Positions 12,360-28,464 are shown, counted from the first letter of the stretch. The stretch: DNA of 64,000 nucleotides from Eucalyptus grandis (GCF_016545825.1 NC_052612.1:3720001-3784000); one strand, 5' to 3'. The notes: generated from the letters alone by a model not told the origin. A program made the numbers and translations.

Positions 12360-13060
12360 ATGCACGCCTGGAAAACTGAGTTGATAATTGTTCAAACAAA
12401 TTAGTAAGTTAAAATTCATATTTTTGCAACATCACTCATAAGTTCACATTCCGTGAGTAAGTTTCTTGTCCATACGCATTGTGTTGGACAGTGTCATCGA
12501 TTTCGATTTTACTGATAAATTTTCATCAACATCGTATAATATGACTTCGAGATTATAGAAGATTGATAATTTTTTTTATTACATTGGTATTTGCACTTAC
12601 GCATTAGTAGATACCATTAAAATAACTTTGATAACTATCCAAAAGTTTGGTAAATTTCATTGATATGATAATAATATCTGAAATGTGTATATTTAAACTG
12701 CTGGTAAATTTTTAATCAATACCGGCTATTATTAACATGTCATGGTAAATTATGCCTTTAAAATTATTACATTGTGCTTTTCATCATTTAAGTTGATTTA
12801 ATGGAGTGTGATTCATTAAATTCTAATGGAGATTATTGCGTAGATGGAAGAAAATTTCTTTGTACAAATCCTATTCCTCTCATCGCATCGGGTACACAGA
12901 TCCAGGTCTAGGCAAGAATTCCCTATATAGAGAGCATATTTTTGGCGATTGCAGCCAGCAGAATTTTGCTAATACTAGCTTTACTCATGATGCGATTGCT
13001 AGATGGAGTAAGGCAATCTGATCCCCAAAAAAGTGGGTTAAACTCAATTGTAAGTAATGT
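12360..13060. repeat. Copy of dispersed repeat R1
   Basis: Starting with GCACGCCTGGAAAACTGAG, this segment is similar over several hundred bases to 34430-35480, 35937-36410 (continuing at 37252-37330) and 50245-50605. All copies carry an AT-rich body with GTGTATATTTA and a tail of the form AATCTAATGGAGATTA. In this copy and at 35280-35480 the tail stays partly open on the plus strand. After an in-frame stop this copy reads WVKLN, which faintly resembles the RNase H start of plant LINEs. That resemblance is weak. Confidence 0.6.
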
Positions 13061-13084
13061 ATACCCCTCATTCAGCTAACTCAT

Positions 13085-13265
13085 GTACAGGTCAGCTATC
13101 AAATAGGCCAACCACATGAGGACAAAGATGCTATGGTTCACTGTTTTCTTTGTGAGGGAGGTAAATATAATGAGAAAGATCTAAAGCGAGAGCCCCAGGA
13201 TACCTAAGCCTCGAACGTTCCATTTGTTCCACAAATCCAAAATGAAGTGAGATATCAAAGTTATC
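13085..13265 (-). pseudogene. DUF4220 gene fragment (N-terminal part)
   Basis: The segment is similar at nucleotide level to 23395-23560, the first ~55 codons of the intact DUF4220/DUF594 gene. It shares the blocks CAAATAGGCCAACCA and TTCCATTTGTTCCACAAATCC in the same order and strand. Indels break the frame and nothing corresponding to the rest of the gene follows. It is the relic of a duplicated family member. Confidence 0.7.
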
Positions 13266-13499
13266 CATGCACTCACCTAAAATGACGAGTTTGGTGCTAT
13301 AGTTAGATTCTTGGAGGGATCATAATAATCTATCTGGCCTAATAAGATAGTTTTCTTTTCTCCTCTGTTAGATTCTATAACATTAGCATTCTATCATCGT
13401 CATTCAAACAAGATATATGCATCATTAAGGGAAGATGACATTTTCGTAAGTAGGGAAATTAGGCTAATTAATGTGAAGGTGTAAATTGGCCTCCAAAGA

Positions 13500-14480
13500 T
13501 GTATTTCGTAACTTAAACCCCAAGTAATATTCCTCTTTTTTGTTTTTTTATTTCACAAGGATCTCACGAGATGTTCTTAACTTGCCTTAACTTGCCCATG
13601 ACTCAGAAGTCACCTTTTTTTTTTTTTTTCTCTATTGACTTTTTTATTAGAGTTCGCAAGTCATGTTGGAGCGATACTTGCATAAATTAGCATGCTCCAT
13701 CTCAGCCGTTGAATTAGGGGGGTTGAGTTTACATAACTCAAAGATTGAAATGAATTGGTCCCGTCATCAATTATTTATTTCTTGACTGTTTTCCCAAAAG
13801 AAAGATCCAAAGCTTTGATTGTGGATTTTGTCCGTGGCGCTGTTGGATTTGGCGGTTAAAACTTCCCACCACTAAAAGCACACTCTACAGAGGAGTCAGC
13901 AGCCATTTTTTCTCATTGAGCCAGGCAAACCTTTATCTCGGAAAAGTTACTGTGCTTGCACTGGCCTGCCCTTTGTTTCCTCTATCACGTCGCGGTTCTC
14001 AAATTTATCTCATCTGCGTGTGAATTTCTTTTGCATGAATATTTACTTCGTACTCTTCTAAATATTCGGCATTATGTCTTTAAATAACTCATATGAGCCT
14101 ACGTTTCAATATGTGCTTACCATCATTCGTACATATTTGACTCGTTTATCAATAATCTTGTATCTTTGAACGCCAAACAAGACACTTCTATTGAATTGTA
14201 CAACATGATACGCTTAAGATATAAAACCTCATAAAAATATGCTTAAACCACTAACATGTCTAAATGTATTTAAACAAATGACATTGACAAAAATTAAATG
14301 TTGACTCATCTAATTAGTCATATCTATGCGTGGCATAAGCAAATTGAAAAGGTTATTTAGCAAAGAAAACATTTATCATTTGTGTATAAAAAGATTAATC
14401 CATTCAAACTCAATTTGAGTTCGTCTACATTACTTGTCGCATGTTAATGATCTGTGTCAAAAAATTGGCCATCAACAAAG
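13500..14480. repeat. Duplicated intergenic block related to 25080-26620
   Basis: Shared landmarks in order are a CACAAGGATCTCACGAGAT-like motif, a TTAACTTGC motif, AAAGATCCAAAGCTTTGA, AAAACTTCCCACC, TGAATTTCTTTTGCATGA and ACATATTTGACTC. The second copy (25080-26620) contains a Mutator-type MITE that is missing here. A third weaker copy of the first part lies at about 27030-27250. The block sits beside a DUF4220 fragment in both cases, consistent with one duplicated unit. Confidence 0.6.
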
Positions 14481-14987
14481 TGATAAGAAATTCTTACTTA
14501 ACCTAACTCTAATCTTTAACTCTTCAACATATTCTTCATGCAATTGAATTGAACTTCTAGCTCCTGCGGTAGTTTAAGAGAATTCAGAACAGAGAGAAAT
14601 GGTCTCGTTTTATGTTTATTTTTATATATAAATCTGATCAGCTTATGGGTATTCGTTATTTTCAGTCAATTTTCACTGAGGGATAGAAGAGACCAGACAA
14701 GAAACAAGCAAGGGGGTTGTTGATTGTGGGTTGTTGATTGTCTTATTGATGAGAGGGAATTTGGAAGTTATGTCAATGGAAGACATCGTCCTCTTCAAGT
14801 CTTTTAACTCTCTTTAGCAGCCAATTCTAGTTTTCAAGATGGTTAGTCTCAAGTAAAAAACATAAAAAGTAAAAAGGCAATCACATCGTCAAATTTCAAC
14901 ATCGGACTTTCAGAGTGAAAATGAACAACCATATTGATTAATTGGCTTCCATTTTAAAACTTAGATACTTAGTGAAATATGATCCAG

Positions 14988-17015
14988 CTTAATAGGCTTA
15001 AACTCTGTCCATTATGCCCCGACAAGAAGTAACAAAGGCAAAGAGACACATCCGTTGATGTTTCATCCCTCGCGAGAGCTTGGGCAAAACATTAAGAAAA
15101 AAAAGGCCCTACGTTTCTGTATTCTTAATGAACGAAACTAAGTTTTTAGTTGGTGAATTATATTACCTGCTTATAAAAATAAAATGAAAAAAGAATTTAG
15201 AGTCGAGGAGAATATAATGACAAAAGGAATTGTTTACAAGCTGTGTCAGTAAATATATTGAAGTATATTCTATTGTTCTTTTTTCTTTTTCTTTTTTTGG
15301 TCTGAAGTATATTGTACTGTTCGTCTTCTTAAATTTGGACCATTTCCTTATTGGGGATAATTGTCCAATAGGTCTTCAATACTTTGTGAGCATGTATCAA
15401 AGACATCGATTATGAGATCCGAAGAAACAGAAGAAATAAATAAATGGAAAGATCATCTTCTTACAAATATAGAAAAGAAGAAAGAGTTGCATATACAAAA
15501 ACGTGAATCTAACCAGCTCATATTTCCCATATCGTTTGTCGATGTTAATGCTCTAAGGCATGTCTCTCCCATTTGACTTGTGGTAAGAGCTTGAGATATA
15601 GATTTAACTCTAGCCTAATAGTTCCTTCAAGACAATAACCGATGTATCATAACCGGTACGAACATGATAAGGACGAGATTCTATGCTGTATTAATCCAGA
15701 TGTCTGTAACTGATTTTAGCCAAGAAATGTTCTCGAGCTTTTTTAACCTAGATAATTTGACCCGTAATCTAAAGAACAGAAGAGGTTTCACACAGAAACA
15801 TGATGAATTGGTGTGTTTTTGCTATTCACTAATTTTCGAATAGCTAGACAAAATGCAATAGTAATGGATTAGAATCTATCATTCCGCAAACCACTTTACT
15901 CTCATGGGTTCGGACACAATGACAATGGTATCAAAAACACCAACTACACAAGTTTGTTCTAAAATCACCTATGGCCACAGGGCAACAATTTAATTCCGTG
16001 CCTCTATTTAACTTGTAAGACAAATTTCAGTGGAGGGCTTCACATGTGGGCGTGCAGTGAATTTATCATAATGATTCCTTGACCATGGTGTGAAGAGTGT
16101 CACATAGTGCTAATAAGGCTTGAAAAGTTCATGAAGTCCAGATTAAGTATTGCCTACGTAAATGTTCTCATGAATGCCAATTAAACCAAGAAAAAGTACG
16201 CATTTTGCTGGTTGTCAATGGGACTACATAACATTAACTGTCCTGACAGAATCAGCAAGATGATCAACTGCGGGAAGTACTGACCATCTTGAGGCTTTGC
16301 TTACCAGAACTCTTTTTAGGTCTTTTCATGGCCTTGTGCATGGTCTCGTTGGTATAGAACCAACATCATAGTTTGAGTTCGGTTTGATTATTAGAGGTAA
16401 CTGAATAAATTTTAAGAGGAAATTGCACATAGTAGATTACTGGAAACTTATCAGGGAGAAATAAAATTGAAGGCTGGGTGAGCCGGGTTTCAACAAAAAA
16501 TTCTTGCAAACGTCTGCAAGAATACTCTATTCTAACCTTTTCCATTTTTAAGGATAGAAATATGGTAAGCATAAGCAGTTCAACAGAGAATTGTCTCAAA
16601 TAAATTGCTCATACATGCAACTAGATCTGGTGGCAATAAACTCCCGAGTTCCAACCCCAGATTATCAACTATTCTAAATCTGAAAAGTTGATGGATTACC
16701 TTATGAAGGATGCCAACTTACCAATTGCTTCCAAGCATGTTTTCCAAGCAAATTTCTCAAAAGAATTCCACCATAAAGAAGCTTATCATAAGAACTCTGT
16801 TAATTCTCGATGCAATGTCGAGCATGTAGTCCCTTGACCTAGCATTAGGACAAAGCAAACAACTCCGTCACAAAGGAAAAAACACTCACGTATCAACGCA
16901 GAACAGAGTACCAGTTTATTACCAGCAGATGTGGAAGTTCACAACTTTCCTGTCACCATCCATCAATCTGAATCAGTGACGTGTTTACTCCCATGTCCTT
17001 GAGGGACCTTACGTG
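14988..17015. repeat. Segmental duplication block, copy A (pair of 50606-53739)
   Basis: This block is collinear and same-orientation with 50606-53739. It starts at AGGCTTAAACTCTGTCC and runs to the CCCATGTCCTTG/CCCACGTCCTTG region. It holds no recognisable gene, only short open frames. It lacks the 1.17-kb Mutator-type element present in the other copy and so serves as the empty site for that insertion. It abuts the 3' end of thioesterase copy 2. Confidence 0.85.
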
Positions 17016-17299
17016 GCATCTTCTAATCTTCGGTTCGTCTCATCGTGCAGTGAGACTTTCTCAGAAGTAGTAAATAATTGGACTTGCAATGCTGATACAT
17101 GTTTCGTGCATTAGACATCCGTTAAGTTCCTAACTAGACTGATGGCCCCGAGTTCCTCTTTTTCTTGGCAATGTTGTCCGCTTTTTGAGTATCAATTTCA
17201 GTCTCCCACTAATTCTCATTCAAACTGGGAGTAAGCATTGCCATTCGCTTCAGTCACTGGAGAAGTGTATTCAGGATGAAGTCTACCAACTCTCAGCAT

Positions 17300-20775
<3,476 letters not shown>

Positions 20776-20807
20776 AGTCAGAGAAGAGGGAAAGTAATAC
20801 ATCAGCA

Positions 20808-20809
20808 TG

Positions 20810-20840
<31 letters not shown>

Positions 20841-20858
20841 ATGAGGTAACGGCGGCGG
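20808..20858. repeat. GGC-rich trinucleotide repeat
   Basis: A short run of GGC units with interruptions (GGCAGCGGCGGCGATGAGG, then GGCGGCGGCG). It lies upstream of the threonine synthase fragment on that fragment's strand and may descend from its 5' UTR. Confidence 0.8.
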
Positions 20859-21413
20859 CGTTGGAGGATTGGAGGAGTGGGGGCTTAGGTTTTGAAGTGA
20901 GATGTGGGGGCTTCTGGAATTTTCTGTATATTGTTTTTTTTTTTCCTGCATTTTTATTATTTTTTTGGATTATTGGATGATGAAACTCGCGGGGATATTC
21001 TGGAAATTACCCAATTTATTCGTATTTTAGAGGCGTCGCTTCTTTCGTATCAAGCAGCAAAGAGACACGTGTTTATGAGCGTACAAAATGAAAAAGAGGT
21101 GACAAAAAATGGCAATATTCCTGAATTTCCATCCTGTCTATGAGAAAATTACTATTTTTTATGCAAATTTACAATCTATACTATCGTTTTATCTTAAGAA
21201 GCAAAATTTATTAAATTTTCTTCTTTTATTTAACATATAATTATAAGTATGAACTGATATATTTATTATAAATAAGAGTCGACGCGGGCATAGATAAAAA
21301 TCCATTGATTCTCCACATCAGTCACCAAGATATATAAGCAAGTAAATTTTATTCAAACAAACATTTGTAGAAATACCGGGGTGTAAATAAGATGATTGAT
21401 GTGGACGAAATAT

Positions 21414-23564
21414 CTAAGCCGAGTATTCATTGTTGACCACACTCGCATCGCTATCATCGCTACCGTCTTTGTCATCGCCGCGGTAGCGGCCCCCTGCAAG
21501 TTTGTAGAAGGAACCGAGATGAGCCGTCAACAGCCAAACAAAGGTAAGAAACTCTCCCCCTTTGCTCAGGACCTGTACATGTCTCTCTCCGCTAGTATTA
21601 GTTGCTAAATATAGCAACAGTTCAAGCCACCGGTCGCTTATCGTCTTCCACTTGTTCTTTTCCATTTCCAGTTCGTGGGCCATAGAAAGCCCTTCGCTGA
21701 GCAGGGATTTCAAAGGGTCGTTCAATTCCGATGTGGACCTTCCTCCAGGGGGCATTCGATCTTGCCCTCCACCGTACAATTTTTCACATAACCCGTTCAG
21801 ATCTGTGGTCGCATCACCGATGCAATCCTGCAGCTCATGCAATGTCTTCGCGAATACCATTTGGCCAAAGACCACCATCACCAAATCAGCCATCAAATTA
21901 GGCTGATTAAGTAAAAGATATAACATGTAATCGGAGAGGATCTTGCTAAATTCCCTTTGATCAACTAGGTCTCTGTTATGTGTGGTTGTGGAGCTCATAG
22001 ATGGTTTTTCTTTATTGTAGCATATTTCAGTAGCGATATGCAATCTTATAATAATCTTGTGGATAACAGCCTTGCCCCTGTCCATTTCCCATTTCAACGT
22101 GCCTTGTTCGATCCATGCTGATTCTTTCGATTGAAGTTTCACATGGTTATAGATAAAGATCCATAGGTCCTTCATAAGGGGATTTTTGGACACGTACTTC
22201 GCTTTTGCAATCATTGATCCTTTACCACGGCATATGATCTTGTCACCTATTTGGAATAAAAAACTGCAGATATTTTTGAAAACAGTGATGCCCCAGAATT
22301 GATTGCACTTACATATCTTTCTCGAACTCTCCTTCAATGCCTCGGAAAAAAGGTTGCAAGTAGATATGGATTCTGACCACCTTCGAAATATTAATCCTAA
22401 GACTTCATAAATAACATTGGTGTTAGATTCTGCTTCACATGTGGCATATCGGGGCTTCCTCACATAATCTGTGGTTGATACCAACTTGTTGAGAAATGAA
22501 TCTAGTTTAGATGACCCTGTGGTGTTGTACTTGATTTTGGCAACAGTCCAATCAGAGAAAACGATGTTGAACAAAGCTATCCCATCAATAATTATCCCTC
22601 CAAAAAGAAGGATATGAGTAATTTTCACATCAAGTTTGCGAAGTTGATACTTCTTCAAGCGATTGAATAGGCCCAAAGCCATCACAATGTTAGTGAGGGC
22701 TATGATGCGCAAAATGTAGCTCCTTTTGTGACGTATTGTCAACACTTTTGTGTGGAGCTCCTCATAAATGAAATTGAGTTCAACCGATATCACCCTCAAC
22801 GCATCCACCGCAGAAACTTTGCGAAAATAATCAATGCTCATTTCGCGTTGTTCTTTTGTGTAGATTAGATCTGCGATGAAGATCCTGAAGATTTGAAAGA
22901 ATAAGTAAGCATGACTCGCCACAGTGCTCTCGGCAAGCTTTGTTTCAACTTCATTAGATTCACGTTCATCCCTTCCAATATTGAGTTCTTCGAGCAATTG
23001 CGACAAGTCTACGGGCATTCTTGGCTCGTTGTCTAAGAGCATTGATTCCCTGAGCTTTGAGAAGCTCGAGAGATAAAGTGCTAGGGTCCTCTCTGCAATT
23101 TTTATAAACCCTGCAAGAAACACCAAGATCGTCGGGATCACCAGCGACTTGTTGCTAGGAAATATCCGCACAAAGACGTAGATGGCGGCACCGACTTGGA
23201 AGATGAGACTAAGCAGGTGCCGTCGCCAAAGTGAACTATCCTCGAGAGAGAAGGCAGTGATGGTGTCCGGACCGCCAAGATGTAGCAAGAGAAATGAAGC
23301 CCAAAATGCCTGAATTGCTCCATCTACTTCTGCTACATGGGTACATGAATTGCCTTGGTTGTGAGAGATGAGCCCAACCGCAAATGCAGCTACCGAGTCG
23401 GCCATCAAATAGGCCAACCATAAGAGGAAGATGATGGGTCGACTCGCTGTTTTCTTTCTAAGGGGTGCAAATAGAATGAGGATGACTTGAAGCGAGAGGC
23501 TCAGTAAGACAAAGCCTCGGATATTCCATTTGTTCCACAAATCCAAGATGAAGCTAAATGCCAT
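21414..23564 (-). CDS. DUF4220/DUF594 membrane protein, single exon
   Basis: An uninterrupted 716-codon frame without introns, as is usual for this plant-expanded family of unknown function. The N-terminus (about residues 14-170) has hydrophobic segments interpreted as four to five membrane spans. These include VLLSLSLQVILILFAPL, PIIFLLWLAYLMADSVAAFA and VIPTILVFLAGFIKIAERT. The DUF4220 signature FLLLHLGGPDTITAFSLED is at about 93-111, followed by LWRRHLL. Two further hydrophobic stretches lie near residues 290-340. The C-terminal DUF594 region carries ILSDYMLYLLLNQPNLMADL (about 535-555) and HVQVLSKGGEFLTFVWLLTA (about 660-680). The start is the first ATG, before FSFILDLWNKW, a normal family N-terminus. 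The reaction and partners are unknown. Fragments of relatives lie at 13085, 24240, 47190 and 48125. Confidence 0.9.
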   Translation of the reverse strand: MAFSFILDLWNKWNIRGFVLLSLSLQVILILFAPLRKKTASRPIIFLLWLAYLMADSVAAFAVGLISHNQGNSCTHVAEVDGAIQAFWASFLLLHLGGPDTITAFSLEDSSLWRRHLLSLIFQVGAAIYVFVRIFPSNKSLVIPTILVFLAGFIKIAERTLALYLSSFSKLRESMLLDNEPRMPVDLSQLLEELNIGRDERESNEVETKLAESTVASHAYLFFQIFRIFIADLIYTKEQREMSIDYFRKVSAVDALRVISVELNFIYEELHTKVLTIRHKRSYILRIIALTNIVMALGLFNRLKKYQLRKLDVKITHILLFGGIIIDGIALFNIVFSDWTVAKIKYNTTGSSKLDSFLNKLVSTTDYVRKPRYATCEAESNTNVIYEVLGLIFRRWSESISTCNLFSEALKESSRKICKCNQFWGITVFKNICSFLFQIGDKIICRGKGSMIAKAKYVSKNPLMKDLWIFIYNHVKLQSKESAWIEQGTLKWEMDRGKAVIHKIIIRLHIATEICYNKEKPSMSSTTTHNRDLVDQREFSKILSDYMLYLLLNQPNLMADLVMVVFGQMVFAKTLHELQDCIGDATTDLNGLCEKLYGGGQDRMPPGGRSTSELNDPLKSLLSEGLSMAHELEMEKNKWKTISDRWLELLLYLATNTSGERHVQVLSKGGEFLTFVWLLTAHLGSFYKLAGGRYRGDDKDGSDDSDASVVNNEYSA

Positions 23565-24239
23565 GTTTTTGCGTAGTTTGAATTTTTCTCCTCTCTAATA
23601 TAATTTCAATTATGACAAAACTATCCTCAAAGTTTACATGCATCAAGAAAATAGTGCATTGCAAACTTTATAAGGAAGCCTTGAAGTAGAAATTGACAAG
23701 CAAGGCAAATGGTTGGGAGGTGGCTTGGCTGATGTTGGGGAGGGTCAATGCTTAGGACATTGAGACTTGGGAGGATGAAGAAGCATGTGTAGAACACTGG
23801 CCTTGCTTGCCTTCAATTCCCGGAAGGATCATAAGAATTTATATATCTAGCCTTATACTGTGGTTTTCCTTTTTCCTCCGTCAAATTACATAATATTACC
23901 ATGCTACCATTGTCATAAAAACAAAGATATTTGCATATCATTTTTTGTTGACTAAAGCTTGAATTTTAAAACATGTATGCATGTGGACATTTAAAGTTGT
24001 GTTAAACTCTGTCGTGTATTTAAAAAAAAAAAAGAATCAAAATGCATATTAGTGGGACAACTTAATCTTATTTTTAGCCCTAACAAATCAAATACTAAGC
24101 ATCTCAATCCTTCCTTAAAAAAAGTTCATCTTAACATTTAAAACTCGTCTCGAGAAGGTCTACCTTAAATAGTTTAATTTTGAGCCCACATATGCCCTCC
24201 CTCCTAATTCCACAATTCTAACTAAGACACGAGCCGAAG

Positions 24240-24345
24240 CATAAATTTTTGAAAGCCAAAGCTTTAGAAAGACCTAAGTGAGAGGCTTAATATGATGAAG
24301 TATCAAATGTTCCATTTATTCCACATATCCAAATTCAGTGCTATT
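24240..24345 (-). pseudogene. DUF4220 gene fragment
   Basis: Short nucleotide similarity to the start of the intact DUF4220 gene (around 23490-23560): AGTGAGAGGCTTAATATGA and TTCCATTTATTCCACATATCC in the same order and strand. Too short to translate meaningfully, so this is a relic. Confidence 0.5.
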
Positions 24346-24479
24346 TTTTGCTCAGTTTGTATATTGTTGCTCCTCTTTAATATAATATTGGTTAGAACAA
24401 TATATATTGGAAGAATAGTAGGGAATTCTACACACACACATTGAGATAGTTCCTTATTCGTTTGTCAGCAAATACCTCA

Positions 24480-24690
24480 TGTCAAGTTGATGTTTTATCT
24501 TTATATTGATTTTGTCTCGATTCTACTTACACATCTATCTATATTTATCCAAGTTTTGAATTATGAAATTTCAGTATCCACGATGAGTTAAAATATTTGG
24601 TGATCCTACATTTAACAGAACACTTGATATTATTGATGAGTAAGATACCATCAAAAAAGTTATATGAGTGTGCTTTTATAAGATAAGGAG
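24480..24690. repeat. Intergenic repeat, pair of 31020-31165
   Basis: Shared landmarks are ATTCTACTTACACATC, ACACTTGATATTATT and GAGTGTGCTTTTATAAGA against ATTCTACTTGCACATC, ACACTTGATATTATT and GAGTGTGTTTGTGAAGA, collinear and in the same orientation. No coding content is visible. Confidence 0.6.
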
Positions 24691-25079
24691 ATCAACCCAG
24701 TTGAAGAACACCATAGTTCCGCAAAATATCAAATGAGCGGTCAAATTGAGGATTAACACAGTTATGTAAATACCATGCACATACCCTTAAGCAAAACCCT
24801 AAATTATAAAGATCAAATTGCCCCTTCTAGCAAACTCTTTTTAACATCTTAGTTAGGGTTTGGGTGGTTTGATTTTTTATTTTTACTTCTTCGTTTCGAG
24901 TTTTTTTGGTGAATGTGAGAATTTAGGATTTGCAAAAAGTATTTTGAAGAAAATAACATTTTTATATAGGGATACCAAGATAATTGATATAAATGTGTAA
25001 AGTGGCCTCCAAAGATAAAACTCAAGTATGTATTTGATATTTTCAAAAGTAGAGATTTATAAATGATAATAAGGTAAGA

Positions 25080-26620
25080 CTCATGGCATATTTTTGGTAT
25101 CTGACCTTTTTTTTTTCTTGGACCCCAAGTAATGTTCCTCTTTATTCTCTTTCTTCTTTTTTTTTTTTTTCTTTTTTTCACGAAGACCCCACATGATATT
25201 TTTAACTTGCGCGTGATTTGTGAGTCATGCTTTTTTTTTTTTTTTTTTTGCTTGGGTTTGTAATTCAAGTTGGGTCAACATTTGCATTAACTGGGCGTAA
25301 ATAAGTTTAGTTAATATCAACTGTTGAATTACATGGATCCCATATCAGGTCCACATGATTCGACGAATGAGATGCATTGATCTCATCTTCAACTGTTTGA
25401 TTTCATCATTATTTCTTCTATAGAAAGATACAAAGCTTTGAATTTTGAATTTTGTCTTTGGCACTAATGGACTTGGTAGTCAAAACTTCCCACCGCCGAA
25501 AGGAAAACTAGTAGAACAGTTAGCGGCTCGTGGTTGCATTGGGCCCGCTCATTGTCTTCTCTATTACTACCTCTATTTTCATTTTATTTCATCTACGTGT
25601 GAATATCTTTTGCATGAGCATTTACTTTGAACCCTTCCCCATATTCGACATCATTTCACCGCAAAACTCGAAAAAATTACCAAAAATGCTATAAACCTAT
25701 TGTAATCCTAAATTTGATTAATTTAGTCCTAATTTTTTTTTATAATTTGCTTATACAATCCTTTTGATCGATTTTGGCTAAAAATCGCTGATATGAACAT
25801 CTATCATCTTACGTGGCACGATCGACGCTAACATAGACAATTTTTATAATTTTTTTTATTTCTTTTCATTTTCTTTTCATTTTTTTTTTTTTACCACGAC
25901 CATCGAGAGTTGTCAGGGCCTCGCAATGGTTGTTGATCTTCGCTAGCCATTGGGCGAGGTCTACCTTACCACCGGCTGCAATGGCCTCATCAAGTGACCA
26001 ACGAGTGTTGCGGGCCATCATTGAGGCCCCAACGATCCTCACTAACGATGATGGGAAAGAAAAAACAAAAAAAATTATAAAAATTCAGAATTTGAAAAAA
26101 AATTGCAAAAGTTGTCGGCGTCAATACTAGCGGTATCACGTAGAATGACCAACGTCCACGTCAGTTATTTCCGATCAAAATTGGCCAAAAGGACTAGCAA
26201 TCATTAAAATGTTTAAGATTTAATTGGCATATATATTATAAGTTTATGACTTTTTTGGTAGTTATCTTTTATGTGTCTACTTTTCTATATGCCCTTGTCT
26301 AAATCATTCATACATATTTGACTCATGTATTAATTGCATCATATCTTTTAAAACCCAACATGGCACTTTCATAAACGAGTTGCAAAACATGATACGTTTA
26401 AGAAATAAACCAATGTTCAAATGAGTAATAGAGTGCCTAAATGTATCTAGCTAGATTGCATTGACCCAGGTAATATGTTAACTCATTTAACTAGCGGGTC
26501 TTAGCCTGTCAAAGACAAATTGAAAAGGTCGACTAGCAAAGGACACATTTTTTTCAGGTCATGTTAATGAGACTCTAATGCCCAAAAAATTCCCACCTTT
26601 AGATCCAATTCCAAATATTC
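25080..26620. repeat. Duplicated intergenic block related to 13500-14480
   Basis: Collinear with 13500-14480 (shared AAACTTCCCACCGCCG-like, TGAATATCTTTTGCATGAGC-like and ACATATTTGACTC motifs) except for the inserted MITE at about 25668-26268. The block sits on the upstream side of the intact DUF4220 gene, matching the position of the other copy next to a DUF4220 fragment. No gene is recognised. The Lys-rich minus-strand open frame at 24849-25268 comes from poly-T/A tracts. Confidence 0.55.
25668..26268. mobile_element. Mutator-type MITE, about 600 bp
   Basis: The left end AAAATTACCAAAAATGCTAT...AAACCTATTG is mirrored by the right end, whose complement reads ACTACCAAAAAAGTCATAAAC. Internally the arms continue with ACGTGGCACGATCGACG against CACGTAGAATGACCAACGTC and a GCCAAAA/TTTTGGC motif pair. 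The layout matches the better-preserved element at 51574-52741: TIRs beginning with a (N)CCAAAAAGTCCTAAACC-type motif, then GCCACGTAGGA, around a core. The core includes TCGCAATGGTTGTTG and GGGCGAGGTC. The homologous region near 14070 lacks it. The exact target-site duplication is not clear. Confidence 0.7.
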
Positions 26621-28460
26621 TATGAACTTTGTTTTGTCTAAAAAAATTCAACAAATTTTACTCTAGTCCTAAATTTGTCCACATGTCCAAAAATTACAAC
26701 TAATTTCTTCAAAATATATATATCAAGGTATGTTATAGGTTCATTATAAGAACTTGCATCTTCATTGATACTCTTATTTTCGTATGAAATAACAGCAGCA
26801 TTCTAATACTAATAGTATTGAAGAAAACCAGTAGCAATGTTTAGACAAAGGGTCAATGGGGTAAATTTGGGCTAAAGAGAAATTCGATAATTTTTTTAAG
26901 ACGAAAGAAAATTTTGGTTATAATTGAGATTAACTTAATATTGGGGTTTTTTTTTTTTTAATGCAAATAGGCTTGTTAATCAGTGGCGTCAAAAATTGGT
27001 AATCCGACAAAGCGATGCTACGATATTTGGCCTGACTTTTTCTTTATCTTGGACCCACTTCATATTCTTTTTTCTTTTTCCTTTTTCCTTTAACTTAGAT
27101 ATTTTTATTGCTTTTTTTCTTTAGCTTCGACCCATTTAAGTTCTATCTTTTGCCCTTTTCACATAATGCTCTTAACTTGCACAAGATTACGTGATTCGGG
27201 ACTCACATTTTTTATTTTGACAAAAATTTTGCAGGAATTTGTGAGTGACGTTGTTGTCCTCTAGTTGATGTGCAACTCTTGGCTCTTTATTCCAAAATAA
27301 ACTTGTTGAATAATTAAATTAATAGCTTATATGACTGTGCCCTAAAATTATTTACCATTTTCCTTGCAAAATTTGGAATCAAGTGTTTTGAGCTTCGGAA
27401 AAGGATGGAAAATTGTATAGGACATTCTGGTATGTTTTCCCGGATTTCAGATTTTTAACATTAAGAATTCTTAAAATGCGAGAGAGCCATAAAAAATAAA
27501 AATAAAAATAAAAATTGGGGAAAATATTCTTCCTTAAATCTACATTTGAGATCATGTTAAATACAGAAAGGAAGGATGAAGTAATTCTCTGTATCTGTTA
27601 AAAGCAGAGATTTCAATATTGCCTTTTCCTCTGTTCTTCTTGTCGTTTTTTGAGCTTTTATGGAATTATTTCTAAAACCGCTCTTAGTTGTTAGTGTTAC
27701 ATAGATAAAAATTCTGTTTAATGTATTCGAACGGAAAAGGAAAAAAAAAAAAGTCTATCCAAAGTGAGTACAACGTGTAGAAATGATATGCGTGCAATTT
27801 TTTTTTCTTTGCAGTTCGTTGAATAAGTACATGTATGAAACTTACTTGAAAGGTTTTCTCCATCCTACATTAAATTTATGAGATTAGTGTCCATATCAGG
27901 GGATTTCATTAATGCTAATTAATGAAATGATGATGCTGAACACTTAGTTCAAGTAACTAATCGAATTGATTGTTTTTCAAACCTTAAGTGATTTAACGGG
28001 ATTGCAACAAAATGCAATATATACATGTAAAGATGACTCTTTACTTGTTTGTCAAAAGACTTTATCTATTCAAATATCTAGGAAGGTAAAAGAATCATTA
28101 ACCAACCATTTCTCAAATAAAATGGAGCTCCAAATAAATCTTACTCGAGTTGGTTGAATCCCTAATGAGTAAAATTAAATGTTTACAAATGCGTCATGTG
28201 TCCAAAAAATTGGAAGACGCCATTAGGTTATTAATGTGAAACTTGGCCATTGTTATGTACTTGGCAAGATAATAAAAATGTCCTTTCACTCCATTATCAC
28301 CTCGATTCAACCAACGACGATTCCACCATAAAGTTTAATTTAGCCAAAGAAATGGAAAAAAAAAAAAAACTTGCCCTTTAATGTGGATGATTGATATAAG
28401 CCAAAGTCACATTGGAGTTACCATAAGTAAGATGCTCTAAGAAGGCATCTCCCACTAAAA
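26270..28460. other. AT-rich intergenic sequence, no gene seen
   Basis: Only short open frames are present. A partial copy of the 13500/25080 block is visible around 27030-27250. Poly-T and poly-A tracts are frequent (26947-26960, 27738-27751, 28356-28370). Confidence 0.5.
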
Positions 28461-28464
28461 GCAA

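Noticed and set aside
21396..21906. Plus-strand frames of 70 and 114 codons
   Set aside because: Antisense shadows of the intact DUF4220/DUF594 gene.
24849..25268. Minus-strand 139-codon Lys-rich frame
   Set aside because: Produced by poly-T/poly-A tracts in an AT-rich duplicated block.
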